Below are positions 51,479 to 62,174 of a stretch of DNA of 64,000 bases, in pieces. The notes beneath the pieces are model-generated. The model was not told the DNA's origin. It saw only the letters and a list, made by a program, of their open reading frames with translations, and made no database searches. Position 1 is the stretch's first letter, and every line of letters starts with the position of its first letter. A program made the position numbers and the translations under genes. Origin of the DNA: Pseudophaeobacter leonis. GTDB lineage: Bacteria; Pseudomonadota; Alphaproteobacteria; Rhodobacterales; Rhodobacteraceae. Location: the NCBI RefSeq assembly GCF_002087335.1, contig NZ_MWVJ01000006.1, forward strand, positions 1-64,000, written 5' to 3'.

Positions 51479-51685
51479 ATGGCAACTGGCACCGTCAAAT
51501 GGTTCAACACCACCAAAGGCTTTGGCTTTATTGCCCCCGATGGGGGTGGCAGCGACGTATTTGTTCACATTTCAGCGGTTGAGCGATCCGGCCTGACCGG
51601 CCTCGCTGACAATCAAAAAGTCAGCTACGAGATGCAACCCGGCCGCGATGGTCGTGAGTCTGCTGTGGATCTCGCGCTGCTTTAG
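51479..51685 (+). CDS. Cold-shock protein (CspA family)
   Basis: A 68-residue single cold-shock domain, MATGTVKWFNTTKGFGFIAP, with RNP1 KGFGFI and RNP2 DVFVHI. It binds single-stranded RNA/DNA as an RNA chaperone. AGGAGAAGAGACG precedes the ATG. The spacing to trxC leaves room for the long 5' UTR common in csp genes. Confidence 0.95.
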   Translation: MATGTVKWFNTTKGFGFIAPDGGGSDVFVHISAVERSGLTGLADNQKVSYEMQPGRDGRESAVDLALL

Positions 51686-51708
51686 GCCGCCACAATACAT
51701 CCAGTCTG

Positions 51709-51734
51709 GCGGCCCCTGTCACGGGGCCGCTTTT
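51709..51734 (+). terminator. Rho-independent terminator of the cold-shock gene
   Basis: GCGGCCCC-TGTCAC-GGGGCCGC followed by TTTT, 24 bp after the stop codon. Confidence 0.9.
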
Positions 51735-51759
51735 GCAGCGATGCTCACCCTCTGGTCCG

Positions 51760-52425
51760 CTAACCCTCTGGTTTTATGTGCGCAATTCTGGCGACTAGCT
51801 GCAGCGCCACGGGACCCAGGGCTGCCACATTCAGTGCCACACCAGCGGCATTTGGGTGAATATTGTCAGCCTGCATAAAGGGCTGTGCTGCAGCCGGGTC
51901 TGCCCCCGCCTTGGCGCGAATACCGGCAAAGGCATCCGGGTGCAGCAGCGCGCCGAATTCCTCGGCCAGATCGCCATAGATCGCATCAAAAGCCGCTTTA
52001 TACTCTGGGCCATAGTTGCCCGGGGCCGTCATACCAACCAGCAAAACCTGCGTATTCTTGTCCTGTGCGGCCTGCAGTATTTTTCGCAGGTTGGCCTCGG
52101 CCTGAACCGGTTGCAGCCCGCGCAGCATGTCATTGCCGCCCAAAAGCACGATCACCCCCTGCGGCTGATCCGCCAGCGTCCAGTCGATCCGGGCCGCGCC
52201 GCCTGCGGTTGTATCCCCCGAGACCCCGGCATTGCTCAGCGCAACATCGACCCCCTGTCCGCGCAGCCAGGCCTGCAGCTGCGGCACAAATCCGTCGCCC
52301 TGCGCCAGCCCGTAGCCCTGCACCAGACTGTCACCAAAAGCGCTCAGTCGCAGCTCTGCAGCCCGCCCCTGTGCGGCAAAGGTCGCAAAAATAACAATCC
52401 CCAACAGGGTCCAAACCTTGCGCAT
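51760..52425 (-). CDS. tesA: TesA-like GDSL arylesterase/lysophospholipase
   Basis: A 221-residue SGNH hydrolase with a signal peptide (MRKVWTLLGIVIFATFAAQG, cleavage near GRA-AEL). Block I is LSAFGDSLVQGYGL (catalytic Ser), then NAGVSGDTTAGG, VIVLLGGNDMLRG and DNIHPNAAG (Asp and His). It acts in the periplasm on acyl esters. It is divergent from the YbbA/YbbP-like exporter, the arrangement conserved from E. coli. Confidence 0.9.
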   Translation of the reverse strand: MRKVWTLLGIVIFATFAAQGRAAELRLSAFGDSLVQGYGLAQGDGFVPQLQAWLRGQGVDVALSNAGVSGDTTAGGAARIDWTLADQPQGVIVLLGGNDMLRGLQPVQAEANLRKILQAAQDKNTQVLLVGMTAPGNYGPEYKAAFDAIYGDLAEEFGALLHPDAFAGIRAKAGADPAAAQPFMQADNIHPNAAGVALNVAALGPVALQLVARIAHIKPEG

Positions 52426-52475
52426 CGCGGCAAATGCTCCATATCCGATAGAGTGTATTTAACAGGCGCGGCTTA

Positions 52476-53182
52476 ATGACAGATCCTCAACCACCCGTTC
52501 TTCACCTAAAAGATGCGTCTTTGACGCTGAATGGCAATACCGGACCCGTACAAATTTTGCAGGATATCTCGCTGGATGTTGCCAAGGGTGAGACACTGGG
52601 GCTGATTGGTCCCTCTGGCTCGGGCAAATCCTCGCGCTGATGTTGATGGGCGGGCTGGAGCTGGCCACCGGCGGCAAGATCGCAGCGCTGGGGCAAGACC
52701 TCACCGCGATGAACGAAGACGCTCTGGCGCGGTTTCGCCGTGACCACATGGGGGTGGTGTTCCAAAGCTTTCATCTGATCCCCACCATGACCGCGCTTGA
52801 AAACGTCGCAACCCCGCTCGAGTTGGCTGGTCGCCGCGACGCCTTTGAGGTCGCCATGGCCGAGCTTGACGCTGTTGGGCTTGGCCATCGAGCCGGGCAT
52901 TTCCCGGCGCAGCTGTCGGGTGGCGAACAGCAACGGGTAGCGCTGGCCCGTGCTCTGGCGCCGCGCCCGGCAATCCTGTTGGCGGATGAGCCCACCGGCA
53001 ATCTTGACGAGGCAAATGGCGCCGCGGTGATGGATCTGTTGTTTGGCCTGCGCGACCGCTCTGGCGCCACGCTGATCATGGTCACGCATGCACCGGAACT
53101 GGCGGCGCGCTGTGACCGGGTGATCCGGCTGCGCGATGGCCGCCTGGCTGAACCTCAGGCTACAACCGAGGCAGCAGAATGA
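52476..53182 (+). CDS. ABC transporter ATP-binding protein, YbbA/LolD type (frameshifted)
   Basis: About 235 residues: Walker A IGPSGSGKSS, signature LSGGEQQRVALARAL, Walker B ILLADEPTGNLD and the H-loop MVTHAPELA. The start MTDPQPPVLHLKDASLTLNG at 52476 has only weak ribosome-site signal. The frame breaks near 52637; one missing base separates GSGKSS from LLMLMGGLEL. It powers the adjacent FtsX-like permease, with a 4-bp overlap. Confidence 0.9.
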
Positions 53183-55721
53183 CAGAGGTGACCGTGGGGT
53201 TGGCCTCTTCTTTCCGTCTGGCCTGGCGCTTTGCCCTGCGTGAGCTGCGCGGCGGCATCAAAGGCTTTCGCATTTTTCTCGCCTGCCTTGCCCTGGGCGT
53301 TGCAGTCATCGCGGCCATCGGCTCTATCCGCGCCTCGATTGAGGCCGGGCTCACCCAGGAGGGCGCCAGCCTGTTGGGGGGAGATGCCGAGCTGACCTTT
53401 ACCTATCGCTTTGCCAATGATGAAGAACGCGCCTGGATGACCACACAGGCCGAGACCCTGTCGCAGGTGGTTGAGTTTCGCTCTATGGCCGCTGTCGGCG
53501 ATGAGCGCGGCCTGACGCAGGTCAAGGCCGTCGATACCGCCTATCCGCTGGTTGGCACGCTGGCCTTGCAGCCCGATATGCCGCTGGCGACAGCACTGGC
53601 AGGCAACGGAGCGCTTCCCGGTGTTGCCATGATGCCGGTGCTGGCGGATCGGCTGGGGCTGTCACCCGGCGACACTGTGCGCTTTGGCACCCAGGACTTT
53701 GTGCTGATGGCCACCATCAAAACGGAACCCGACGCGGCTGCCTCGGGTTTTGCGCTGGGGCCGCGCACGCTGGTCGCCCTGCCCGCGCTGGAAAATTCCG
53801 GCCTGTTGGCGCCCGGCTCGCTTTTCTCCACCAAATCCCGCCTCACTCTGCCCGCCGGGACCGATCTCGACGCGCTGCAGACCGAGGCCCGCGCCCAGTT
53901 CGAAGACAACGGCATGCGCTGGCGCGATGCCCGCAATGGCGCCCCCGGCATTGCGACCTTTGTCGAACGCCTGGGCGCGCTTCTGGTGTTGGTAGGGCTC
54001 TCCGGTCTTGCGGTTGGCGGTGTGGGTGTTTCTGCCGCTGTGCGCGCCTATCTGGCCACCAAGACAGAAACCATCGCCACCCTGCGCACATTGGGCGCTG
54101 AGCGGCAGGTGATCTTCCTGACATATTTCTTGCAAATTGGTGCGCTCACCCTGCTGGGCGTCAGTATTGGACTGTTGCTTGGCGGGCTGGGGCCGGTCCT
54201 GCTGGGGCCGCTGATTGCCGCACAACTGCCCTTTCCCGCCCTGTTTGCGCTCTACCCTGCCACGTTGATAGAAGCCGCGCTCTACGGCTTTCTCACCGCC
54301 TTTATCTTTGCTCTGTGGCCCTTGGCCCGTGCCGAGCGCATTCGTGCCGCCTCACTGTTTCGCGGCGCACTGGGCGAGGCAAGCCATCTGCCGGCGCTGC
54401 GCTATATCCTGGCCACAGCACTGGCGCTGGCGGTGCTGGTGGGCTCTGCCGCCTGGTTTTCGGGCTCGGCCCGCCTCACGCTCTGGACGGCCGGTGGCCT
54501 GATGGGGGCGCTGCTGGTGCTGCTGGTCGCCGCCCTCGGGCTGGGCTGGCTGGCGCGGCGTGGCACAAAGATCAGTCGCGGGCGCCCGGCCCTGCGATGG
54601 GCGTTTGCCGCCATTGGCACCTCCCGCGATGGTGCTGTGCCTGCGGTGCTGGCGCTGGGTCTTGGGCTGACTGTGCTGGCAGCCATCGGCCAGATTGATG
54701 GCAATATGCGCGTCGCCATTGCAGGCAACCTGGCCGATGTGGCGCCCTCGTATTTCTTTGTCGACATCCAGCGCGACCAGATGCCTGCCTTTCTGGCCCG
54801 TGCGAAACCGACCCTGCCGTCAGCAAGGTCGAAAGTGCGCCTATGCTGCGTGCGGTGATTACCAAGATCAACGGCGTGCCCGCACAGGAGGTCGCAGGCG
54901 ACCACTGGGTGGTGCGCGGTGATCGCGGCGTCACCTATGCCGCCGCCCAGCCCAAGGGCACCGAAGTCGTGGCCGGCAGCTGGTGGCCAGACGACTACAC
55001 CGGCCCGCCGCAGGTCAGCTTTGCCGCCGAAGAGGCCGAGGAGCTGGGGCTCTCGCTGGGGGACACCATTACACTGAATGTGCTGGGGCGCGATATTCAG
55101 GCGGCGATCACCAGCTTTCGCAATGTCGACTTTTCCACCGCCGGCATGGGGTTTGTGCTGACCCTGAACGAGGCCGCCCTGGCCGGGGCACCCCATAGTT
55201 TTATCGCCACCGTTTATGCCGAAGCCGAGGCCGAAGCACCGATCCTGCGCGATCTGGCGCGCCAGATGCCCAATATCACCGCCATTCGGGTGCGCGATGC
55301 CATCGACCGGGTCTCAGATATCCTGCGGCAACTGGCCGCCGCCACCAGCTATGGCGCTGCCGCCACCCTGCTCACCGGGTTTCTGGTTCTGCTGGGCACC
55401 GCCGCCGCAGGAGAGCCCGCCCGCCGCTAACGAGGCGGCCTGCTCAAAACCCTTGGGGCGTCGCGGCGCAAGATCCTGACAAGCTTTGCGCTGCGCTCGG
55501 TCATTCTGGGCGCGGGGGCCGGGCTAGTGGCCCTCAGCGCGGGCATCGCCGGCGCCTGGGCGGTCAATATCTACGTCTTTGAAACCAGCTATGTGGTGAT
55601 ATGGCCCAATGCACTGGCAGTGATTTCAGGCGGCATCCTGACCACCCTGCTGGCCGGGCTGATCTTTGCCTGGCGTCCACTGGCGGCGCGTCCGGCCCGC
55701 ATCCTGCGCGCCCGGGAGTAG
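53179..55721 (+). CDS. FtsX-like ABC permease, YbbP type (frameshift and stop)
   Basis: About 847 residues with two FtsX-type domains and around ten membrane segments. It starts MTEVTVGLASSFRLAWRFAL, the N-terminal segment being FRIFLACLALGVAVIAAIGS. Near 54804 one missing base separates FLARA from ETDPAVSKVESAPMLRAV. At 55428-55430 a TAA interrupts the protein, but the same frame goes on as LLKTLGASRRKILTSFALRS, so a compensating pair of indels nearby is likely (expected YEAALLKTLG). The C-terminus is LAARPARILRARE. With the ATPase it forms an exporter of unknown substrate beside tesA. Confidence 0.88.
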
Positions 55722-55752
55722 GCCCAGTCTGCATCTAAACCGCGCGCAACGG

Positions 55753-55775
55753 AAAAACCCCGGGTCGGACCGGGG
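55753..55775 (-). terminator. Terminator after the Rrf2-family gene
   Basis: CCCCGG-TCCGAC-CCGGGG on the minus strand followed by TTTTT; it may also serve the converging permease gene. Confidence 0.65.
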
Positions 55776-55850
55776 CAGATCAGGCCCGGTTAAATCAGGC
55801 CAGACCAAGTCACCCTGTTTTTTCGTTGTAGCGCAGGGTGCAGCTGTTGG

Positions 55851-56319
55851 TCAGCTGGCCACAGCCGTTTGCTGCGCGCCGCAGGCCACGGGCTGCAGGA
55901 TGCGCATCAGATCGTGATTGTCACAGACCAGCGACTCGAGCGTGATATCATCCAGAGAGGCATAAAAGGCCTGCGCCGCATCAGCCAGTGCGACCTTCAG
56001 GCGGCAGGCGCTTGAGAGGGGGCAGGTATTGTCAGCATCCGCAAAGCACTCCACCATCGGCAGCGCGCCTTCGACATGGCGAAAGACATCGCCAACCTTG
56101 GATCTCCGAGGTGCTTCGCCCAAGGGTCATGCCGCCATTGCGGCCCCTCTGGGTGTGCAGATAGCCAAGCTGGCTCAACTGATTGATCACCTGCGCCAAA
56201 TGGTTCTCGGAGATATTGCAACACTCTGCGATTTCGGCTTTTGTGACCAGACGCTCGGCGTTTGCCGCACAGTACATCAGCAAACGGACGGCAATGTTGG
56301 TCCTTTTTGTAATGCGCAT
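55851..56319 (-). CDS. Rrf2-family regulator, NsrR-like (frameshifted)
   Basis: About 156 residues. It starts MRITKRTNIAVRLLMYCAAN, with winged HTH KAEIAECCNISENHLAQVIN and wing LHTQRGRNGGMTL, then cysteines C-x7-C-x5-C (ECFADADNTCPLSSAC) for an iron-sulfur cluster. NsrR-type proteins sense nitric oxide. The frame breaks near 56105; one extra C separates STSEI from KVGDVFRHVEGALP. The intergenic region to the divergent gene has a GCAAT/ATTGC dyad and an FNR-type box. Confidence 0.82.
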
Positions 56320-56331
56320 GGCCTGGCTCCC

Positions 56332-56358
56332 GCAATTATTCTCTGCCGGTATTATTGC
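56332..56358. promoter_or_regulatory. Dyad upstream of the Rrf2-family gene
   Basis: GCAAT (56332-56336) and ATTGC (56354-56358) frame an AT-rich centre 13 bp upstream of the NsrR-like start codon, a plausible autoregulatory site. Confidence 0.35.
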
Positions 56359-56378
56359 ACAGGCCCACAAAAAGAAGT

Positions 56379-56392
56379 TTGACATACATCAA
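56379..56392. promoter_or_regulatory. FNR/Dnr-type box
   Basis: TTGACATACATCAA matches the TTGAC/T-N4-ATCAA pattern of FNR-family regulators. It lies in the 106-bp divergent gap. Confidence 0.6.
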
Positions 56393-56425
56393 TAAAAACA
56401 GGCGCAAAAACGGAATGACGATCAA

Positions 56426-57025
56426 ATGAAGCCTTCCCCTTACTTCTTTGGCTATGGCAGCCTGGTCAATACCGCGACCCATGACTACCTTGACCCCCAG
56501 CCTGCCCGCCTCAGCGGCTGGCAGCGCAGCTGGTGCCATACCGCCCTGCGCGATGTGGCCTTCCTCACGGTCGTCCCCGCGCCCCAGGCGCAGATTGACG
56601 GCTTGATCGCCGCTGTCCCAGGGGCCGACTGGCACGCATTGGATCAACGTGAATTCGCCTATGCCCGCCTGCCCGCCAACCAGTCGATCCGTCATCCCCT
56701 TGCCAGCCAGCCCGAGATGCAGCCTGAGACGCAGCCTGGGATGCAGCCTGAGATTTCGTTCTATGCGGTGCCGCAGGAGACCCAGAACCAAGGCAGTCCG
56801 CGCCACCCCATCTTGCTGAGCTATCTGGATGTGGTGGTGCAGGGCTACCTGCAGGTGTTTGGCGAAGCAGGTGTCAGCGATTTCTTTGCCACCACCACGG
56901 GCTGGGAGGCCCCTGTTCTCAATGATCGCAGCGCGCCTCGCTATCCACGCCATCAGGCCCTGGCCCCAGCTGAGAGCAAATTGGTGGATCACCACCTGGC
57001 CCGCCTCGGCGCCCGGCTCATCTGA
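56426..57025 (+). CDS. Gamma-glutamylcyclotransferase-like protein
   Basis: A 199-residue protein starting MKPSPYFFGYGSLVNTATHD; FGYGSLVN is the substrate-loop motif of the GGCT fold, and the expected glutamate region is LDQREFAYARL. An unusual insert EMQPETQPGMQPEI near residue 97 is encoded by a 12-bp tandem repeat and is probably a flexible loop. It is divergent from the NsrR-like gene. The reaction is uncertain. Confidence 0.75.
   Translation: MKPSPYFFGYGSLVNTATHDYLDPQPARLSGWQRSWCHTALRDVAFLTVVPAPQAQIDGLIAAVPGADWHALDQREFAYARLPANQSIRHPLASQPEMQPETQPGMQPEISFYAVPQETQNQGSPRHPILLSYLDVVVQGYLQVFGEAGVSDFFATTTGWEAPVLNDRSAPRYPRHQALAPAESKLVDHHLARLGARLI
56714..56749. repeat. 12-bp in-frame tandem repeat, three copies
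   Basis: GAGATGCAGCCT, GAGACGCAGCCT and GGGATGCAGCCT encode EMQP, ETQP and GMQP inside the cyclotransferase-like gene. Confidence 0.92.
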
Positions 57026-57344
57026 CGCGCCCAGATCAGCTGAGCCCACCACCGCATGACACCACAGGGTCAGGCGAGACTTCTGTAAACCCCCACGCCG
57101 GGCGGCAGCCCGGCGCCCGGCCCAACTGCGCAGGGCCCTTCACCTAAGGGCCCGGAACAGGCGGGAACATTTGGCAACAGAAGATTTGCGCGCCGCCCCG
57201 CATAGCACACAAACCTCAAAACCCTCCAAAACCCAAGGTCGCCAACAATAAAGGCGGCGCCTTGCAGCACCGCCTCACATCAACGTCTCACAAATTCTCA
57301 GCCTCGTCCAAAGCGCCCAGCGGGCGCTACAGCGTGCGAGGAAA
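57026..57344. other. Intergenic region with hairpins, including a weak gltX terminator
   Basis: GGGCCCTT-CACCT-AAGGGCCC (57133-57153) is a perfect hairpin. AGCGCCC/GGGCGCT (57312-57328) lies 16 bp after the gltX stop on the minus strand with only TTTGG behind it. No gene is seen. Confidence 0.5.
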
Positions 57345-58670
57345 TCAGCCGCGGGCTTGCACGACCGTCATCAGCGCCAAAAGCGCGCTCATGTCGGGGC
57401 CGCGTTCTTTGCCAGTCACCGCCTTGCGCAACGGCATGAACAAGCCCTTGCCCTTGCGTCCGGTGGCCTCTTTTACGGCCGAGGTCCAGCTCTTCCAGCT
57501 CTCACCGTCATAGGGGCCCTCGGGCAGGAGCGCCATGGCCTCGGCGATGAACTCTTTATCCTCATCGGCAATCAAGGGGGCAGCCCCATCACGGCAAAGA
57601 TCCCACCACTGCCCAAGGTCCTTCAGCGTGGTGATGTTTTCCTTCGCCATCGCCCAAAAGCCCTCCTGCTTTTCAGTCGGCACGCCCAGTGCGTCGACAT
57701 GCGGCTTCACATCCGCAAGCGACAGCGACTGCAAATAGCGCGCCGTCAGCGGGTACAAATCCTCGACGTCGAATTTGGTCGGGGCTGCGCCAAAGCGGTT
57801 GATGTCAAAGCCCTCAACCAGCTCAGCCATATCGCGACGCACTTCAACCGGATCAGAAGAGCGCAGCCGCGCCATCAGGCTCAGCAGCGCCATGGGTTGC
57901 ACGCCTGCGTCCCGCAGATCCCGCCGCGCCAGTGTGCCCAGCCGTTTCGACAGGGCTTCGCCCTGCGGGCCCGTTAGGAGCGAGTGATGCGCAAATGCGG
58001 GCACCGTGCCGCCCAGTGCCTTGATGATCTGGATCTGGGTGGCGGTATTGGTCACATGGTCAGAGCCACGCACCACATTGGTAACGCCCATCTCGGTGTC
58101 GTCCACCACAGAGGCCAGCGTGTAGAGAAACTGGCCATCGCCACGGATCAGAACGGGGTCGGAAACTGACGCGGCATCAATCGAGATATCGCCCAGCACA
58201 CCATCGTTCCATTCAATCCGTTCCTGGTCCAGCCTGAACCGCCAGACGCCGTTGCCGCGCTCAGCGCGCAGGGCGTCTTTCTCGGCCTCAGACAGCTCAA
58301 GAGCTGCGCGATCATAGACCGGTGGTTTGCCCATGTTGAGCTGTTTTTTGCGCTTGAGGTCCAGCTCGGTCGGGGTCTCAAAGGCCTCGTAGAAGCGGCC
58401 AATGCGGCGCAGCTCATCCGCGGCAGCGACATAGCGCTCCAGCCGCTCTGACTGACGCTCAACCCGGTCCCAGGTCAGGCCCAGCCATTCCAGATCCTGC
58501 TTGATCGCATCGACATATTCTTCTTTCGACCGCTCAGGATCGGTGTCGTCGATGCGCAAAATAAATTCGCCGCCCGCCTTCCGGGCAATCAAAAAGTTCA
58601 TCAGCGCGGTACGCAGATTGCCAACATGGATATACCCAGTGGGCGATGGGGCAAAACGGGTGGTGGTCAT
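57345..58670 (-). CDS. gltX: Glutamyl-tRNA synthetase
   Basis: An intact 441-residue class I synthetase starting MTTTRFAPSPTGYIHVGNLR, with HIGH-like HVGN and the KMSKS-like ALSKR. RIDDTDPERS is the typical acidic stretch. It charges tRNA-Glu (and, in organisms with GatCAB, possibly tRNA-Gln). The ATG at 58670 is the family start. It is one of the conserved genes here with no frameshift. Confidence 0.95.
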   Translation of the reverse strand: MTTTRFAPSPTGYIHVGNLRTALMNFLIARKAGGEFILRIDDTDPERSKEEYVDAIKQDLEWLGLTWDRVERQSERLERYVAAADELRRIGRFYEAFETPTELDLKRKKQLNMGKPPVYDRAALELSEAEKDALRAERGNGVWRFRLDQERIEWNDGVLGDISIDAASVSDPVLIRGDGQFLYTLASVVDDTEMGVTNVVRGSDHVTNTATQIQIIKALGGTVPAFAHHSLLTGPQGEALSKRLGTLARRDLRDAGVQPMALLSLMARLRSSDPVEVRRDMAELVEGFDINRFGAAPTKFDVEDLYPLTARYLQSLSLADVKPHVDALGVPTEKQEGFWAMAKENITTLKDLGQWWDLCRDGAAPLIADEDKEFIAEAMALLPEGPYDGESWKSWTSAVKEATGRKGKGLFMPLRKAVTGKERGPDMSALLALMTVVQARG

Positions 58671-58825
58671 GACATGTCTCCTGTTGCCTTGCCCCATGTC
58701 ACACGGGCGGCATTTTGTCCAGTTTTGCAGACCTGCCCGGCGCTAATTTTGACGCAGAACCACAGGCCCGAAACCACAGGCGGGAAACCAGAAACCTCAG
58801 CAGGCTCCGGAAGGCCCCGGCGCGT

Positions 58826-60133
58826 TTATTTGGAAAACCGCGACAGCCGGAAGTCATGCGGGTCCACCACGGGCGCATCGCCCGTGACCAGATCAGCCGT
58901 CAGACGCCCCGCAGCAGGACCAATGCCAAAGCCATGACCGCTATAGCCGGTCGACACGAACAACCCCGGCAAATCATCCACCTGCGAGATCACCGGCACC
59001 GCATCAGGGGTCACATCAATCAAGCCCCCCCAGCTTTGCACAACATCGGCGGACTGCAGCACGGGAAAGACACTCTGTGCCGCCTCCCAGGCCTGCTTGA
59101 TCGCCTTTTGCGAGGGCGCCGGGTCCAGCATGCGGGATTTCTCAAACGGAGTGGTCTGCTGCGACGACCAGTTGCGGTCCTGCGCTGCCTCCTCGCGCCA
59201 ACGTCCCGAGCCAAAGAAGCGGACCTGCAAGGAGCGCCATTCCTCCAGATAGCTGGGCAGGAATTTCCAGCCAAGCCGCAGGCTATCGGGGACGATATCA
59301 ACAATATTCTCGGTACCGTTCGCGATGGTATAGCCGCCATCCAGCCTTTTGCGCAGCGCAAAGCCACTGCTCCAGATCGAGGTTTGCGGCCCACCCTGCA
59401 CGGGTGAGGTGCGCAGGACAGAATTCAAGACCTTCAATTGCGGCAGGGAAATTCCGGCATTGCCCAAAAACAGCCGCGACCAGGCGCCGCCAGCCACAAC
59501 CACAGCCGAACAGGCCACCCGGCCACGCTCTGTCATCACGCCACTGATACGGCCCGCTTCGGTCTCGACCGAGCGCACCGCGCATTCGGTCATCACCTTA
59601 GCGCCCGCCGCCTGCGCTGCCAAAGCGATCGCATGGGTGGCCAACTGCGGCTCGGCCCGCCCATCCAGAGGTGTGTAATACCCGGAAATGATTTTGCTCT
59701 GATGCCCTGGCATCACCTGTTTCAACAGATCCCCCCGCAGCATCTGCCCTGGCAAATCCATCGCCGCCAGATGCGGTGCCCAGGCCTCGAGCCTGACCTC
59801 TTCACGCCCGCGCTCGGCTGTATAGACAATCCCTGAGCGCTGATAGCCGGTGGCATGTCCGGTGCGGGCATCCAGCCCCTCCCAGATCCGCATCGCCTCG
59901 GCCATCAGGGGCAATTCACGCGGATCGCGCTGTGAAATGCGCACCCAGCCCCAATTGCGCGAGCTTTGCTCTCCGGCAATTTGCCCCTTTTCACAGAGCA
60001 CTACTGAATGGCCGCGCTCGGCAAGCTCCAGCGCGGTCGTAGCACCAATTATGCCGCCACCAATAACAACCGCGTCAACGCGTTTGGGCAGAGCAAGATC
60101 GGCTTGGAAATGGGGCAGCTTAGGTCCAGGCAT
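58826..60133 (-). CDS. FAD-dependent amino-acid/amine oxidoreductase (DAO family)
   Basis: An intact 435-residue DAO-family flavoenzyme. The FAD motif is VDAVVIGGGIIGATTALELA near residues 19-38; EQSSRNWGWVRIS is typical of the D-amino-acid dehydrogenase/glycine oxidase-like branch with covalent or tight FAD, and the C-terminal GLFVSTGYSGHGFGIGPAAG closes the FAD site. It probably oxidises a secondary or primary amine or D-amino acid. The substrate is not determined. It is monocistronic. Confidence 0.82.
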   Translation of the reverse strand: MPGPKLPHFQADLALPKRVDAVVIGGGIIGATTALELAERGHSVVLCEKGQIAGEQSSRNWGWVRISQRDPRELPLMAEAMRIWEGLDARTGHATGYQRSGIVYTAERGREEVRLEAWAPHLAAMDLPGQMLRGDLLKQVMPGHQSKIISGYYTPLDGRAEPQLATHAIALAAQAAGAKVMTECAVRSVETEAGRISGVMTERGRVACSAVVVAGGAWSRLFLGNAGISLPQLKVLNSVLRTSPVQGGPQTSIWSSGFALRKRLDGGYTIANGTENIVDIVPDSLRLGWKFLPSYLEEWRSLQVRFFGSGRWREEAAQDRNWSSQQTTPFEKSRMLDPAPSQKAIKQAWEAAQSVFPVLQSADVVQSWGGLIDVTPDAVPVISQVDDLPGLFVSTGYSGHGFGIGPAAGRLTADLVTGDAPVVDPHDFRLSRFSK

Positions 60134-60328
60134 GAGGTGGTCTATGCCGCGCGTTTTGCTTTGGGTCTAGGGGACAAAACCGCCCTCGCCCTGCCCGTTA
60201 ACAAAATGTGATTTTTGGGTCGCATCATCGTCTCTCTTGCGCAGTTTTTTGCCACTTAATTCCCTGAAAATCATGAGAAAACAACTGGAAACCCCCTGTG
60301 ACACCGCGTCATCCTCTCAAGACAATTC

Positions 60329-61988
60329 CTAGGAGGGATCGCGAAAACGATTGACAATAGGGTAGCGGCGGTCAAGCCAAAAAGCCCGTGGCGAAAGCCG
60401 GGCTCCGGGGGCTGACTGAAAGCGTTTGTACTCGCTGATATAGAGCAGATGTTCGATGCGTTTGGCTGTTTCGCGCGCGAAACCTTGTGCCACGCAGTCC
60501 GCAATCGAGCCATCCTGATCAACCAAAATCTGCAAAATCGCATCCAGCTCCGGGTAGTCCGGCAGGCTGTCACTGTCTTTCTGGTCATCCCGCAGCTCAG
60601 CCGAAGGCGGCTTGTCGATCACATTGGGGCGGATGACCTCACCGGCAGGGCCCTTCATCCAGGGGCGGTGATTGGCATTGCGCCAGCGACAGGTTTCAAA
60701 AACCCGGGTCTTGTAGAGATCCTTGATCGGGTTGTAGCCGCCGTTCATATCACCATAGATTGTGGCGTAACCCACTGCGACCTCTGATTTATTCCCCGTG
60801 GTCAGCAGCATCTCGCCAAATTTGTTCGACATCGCCATCAGCAGCAGTCCCCGCAGGCGGGACTGGATGTTTTCCTCGGTGAGGTCCTCGTCACGCCCGG
60901 CAAACAGCGGTGCCAGCGTATTGGTGATGGCGGCGCGGCCTTCGGCAATGGGCACATAGTCATAGTGCACGCCCAGCGCCTCGGCCACCGCCTCGGCGTC
61001 CTCCAGGGACTCCCGGCTGGTGTATTCCGAGGGCAGCATGACGCAACGCACGTTCTCGGATCCGATCGCATCCACCGCGATGGCGGCAACAATGGCCGAG
61101 TCGACGCCGCCGGACAGTCCCAGCAGCACTTTCTTGAAGCCGGTTTTGCCCATGTAGTCACGCAGGGATTCGACCATGGTGCGATAGTCCTGCTCCCATT
61201 CATCAGGCAAATGCGCCTTTTCCCCCTCAATGGCACGCCAGCCAGCGTCGGTGCGTTCCAGATCCAGTTGGGTGATCACCTCGTCAAACACCGGGCATCT
61301 GCAACGCCAGCGCGCCGTTAGGCTGCACCACGAAACTACCGCCATCAAAGACCTGATCGTCCTGGCCACCTACCATATTGAGGTAGATCACCGGCAACCC
61401 GGTTTCGACCGCACGGGCCACCATGAAATTCTGCCGCACTTCCATCTTGTTACGGAAATAGGGAGAGCCATTGGGAATCAGCAGGAATTCAGCGCCGGTC
61501 TCCTGCAGCGTTTCGGCCACATCAGGGTGCCAGCCATCTTCGCAAATCGGCGAGCCAATGCGCGTATCCCCCACCGCATAGGGTCCGCCAAGCGGACCCG
61601 CATCAAAGATTCGCACCTCGTCAAACACAGTCTCGTTGGGCAGGTGATGCTTTAGACAGCGCGAGGCGATCTTGCCCCCCTTGAGGATCAGATAGGCATT
61701 ATAAAGCTTGCCATCTTCAGCCCAGGGGCAGCCAATCGCAAGCGCTGGCCCCTCGGCGCAGTCAATAGCCAGCTGGGCCGCGGCGGCCATCGCAGCCTGC
61801 TGAAACACCGGCTTCAGCACCAGGTCCTGCGTGTTATAACCGGTGAGGAACATCTCGGGCAGCGCCACCAGATCAGCACCGGCGGCACGCCCGGCCTGCC
61901 AGGCCTCAAGCGCCTTGGCTGCATTGCCCGCAAGATCCCCAACCGTGGGGTTCATCTGCGCCAGTGTCACACGAAACCGATCTGCCAT
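60329..61988 (-). CDS. nadE: Glutamine-dependent NAD+ synthetase (frameshifted)
   Basis: About 552 residues: an N-terminal nitrilase-type glutaminase (catalytic E in ALPEMFLTGY, K in LKHHLPNETVFDE, C in GSPICEDGWHP) and a C-terminal synthetase with the P-loop LGLSGGVDSAIVAAIA. It makes NAD+ from deamido-NAD using glutamine, the step after NadD. The frame breaks near 61296; one extra C separates LALQMP from VFDEVITQLDLERTD. The start MADRFRVTLAQMNPTVG at 61988 is the family start. Confidence 0.94.
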
Positions 61989-62174
61989 CCTGCACAAGCC
62001 CTTTGCAAAACATATTCCCAGTCGTTTATCAGATCAGCAGCCAAGGAAAAGGGGCGAGCCGCAAAAGACATTGCGGCAAGTGGTTTGCTCGCTTAGTTTC
62101 CTAGCAAGTAACCCATTGGCAGAAGCAATTCCCAAAGGTTGGTTTCGACCGGCTTGCGGCAAACAGAGGTTTTC

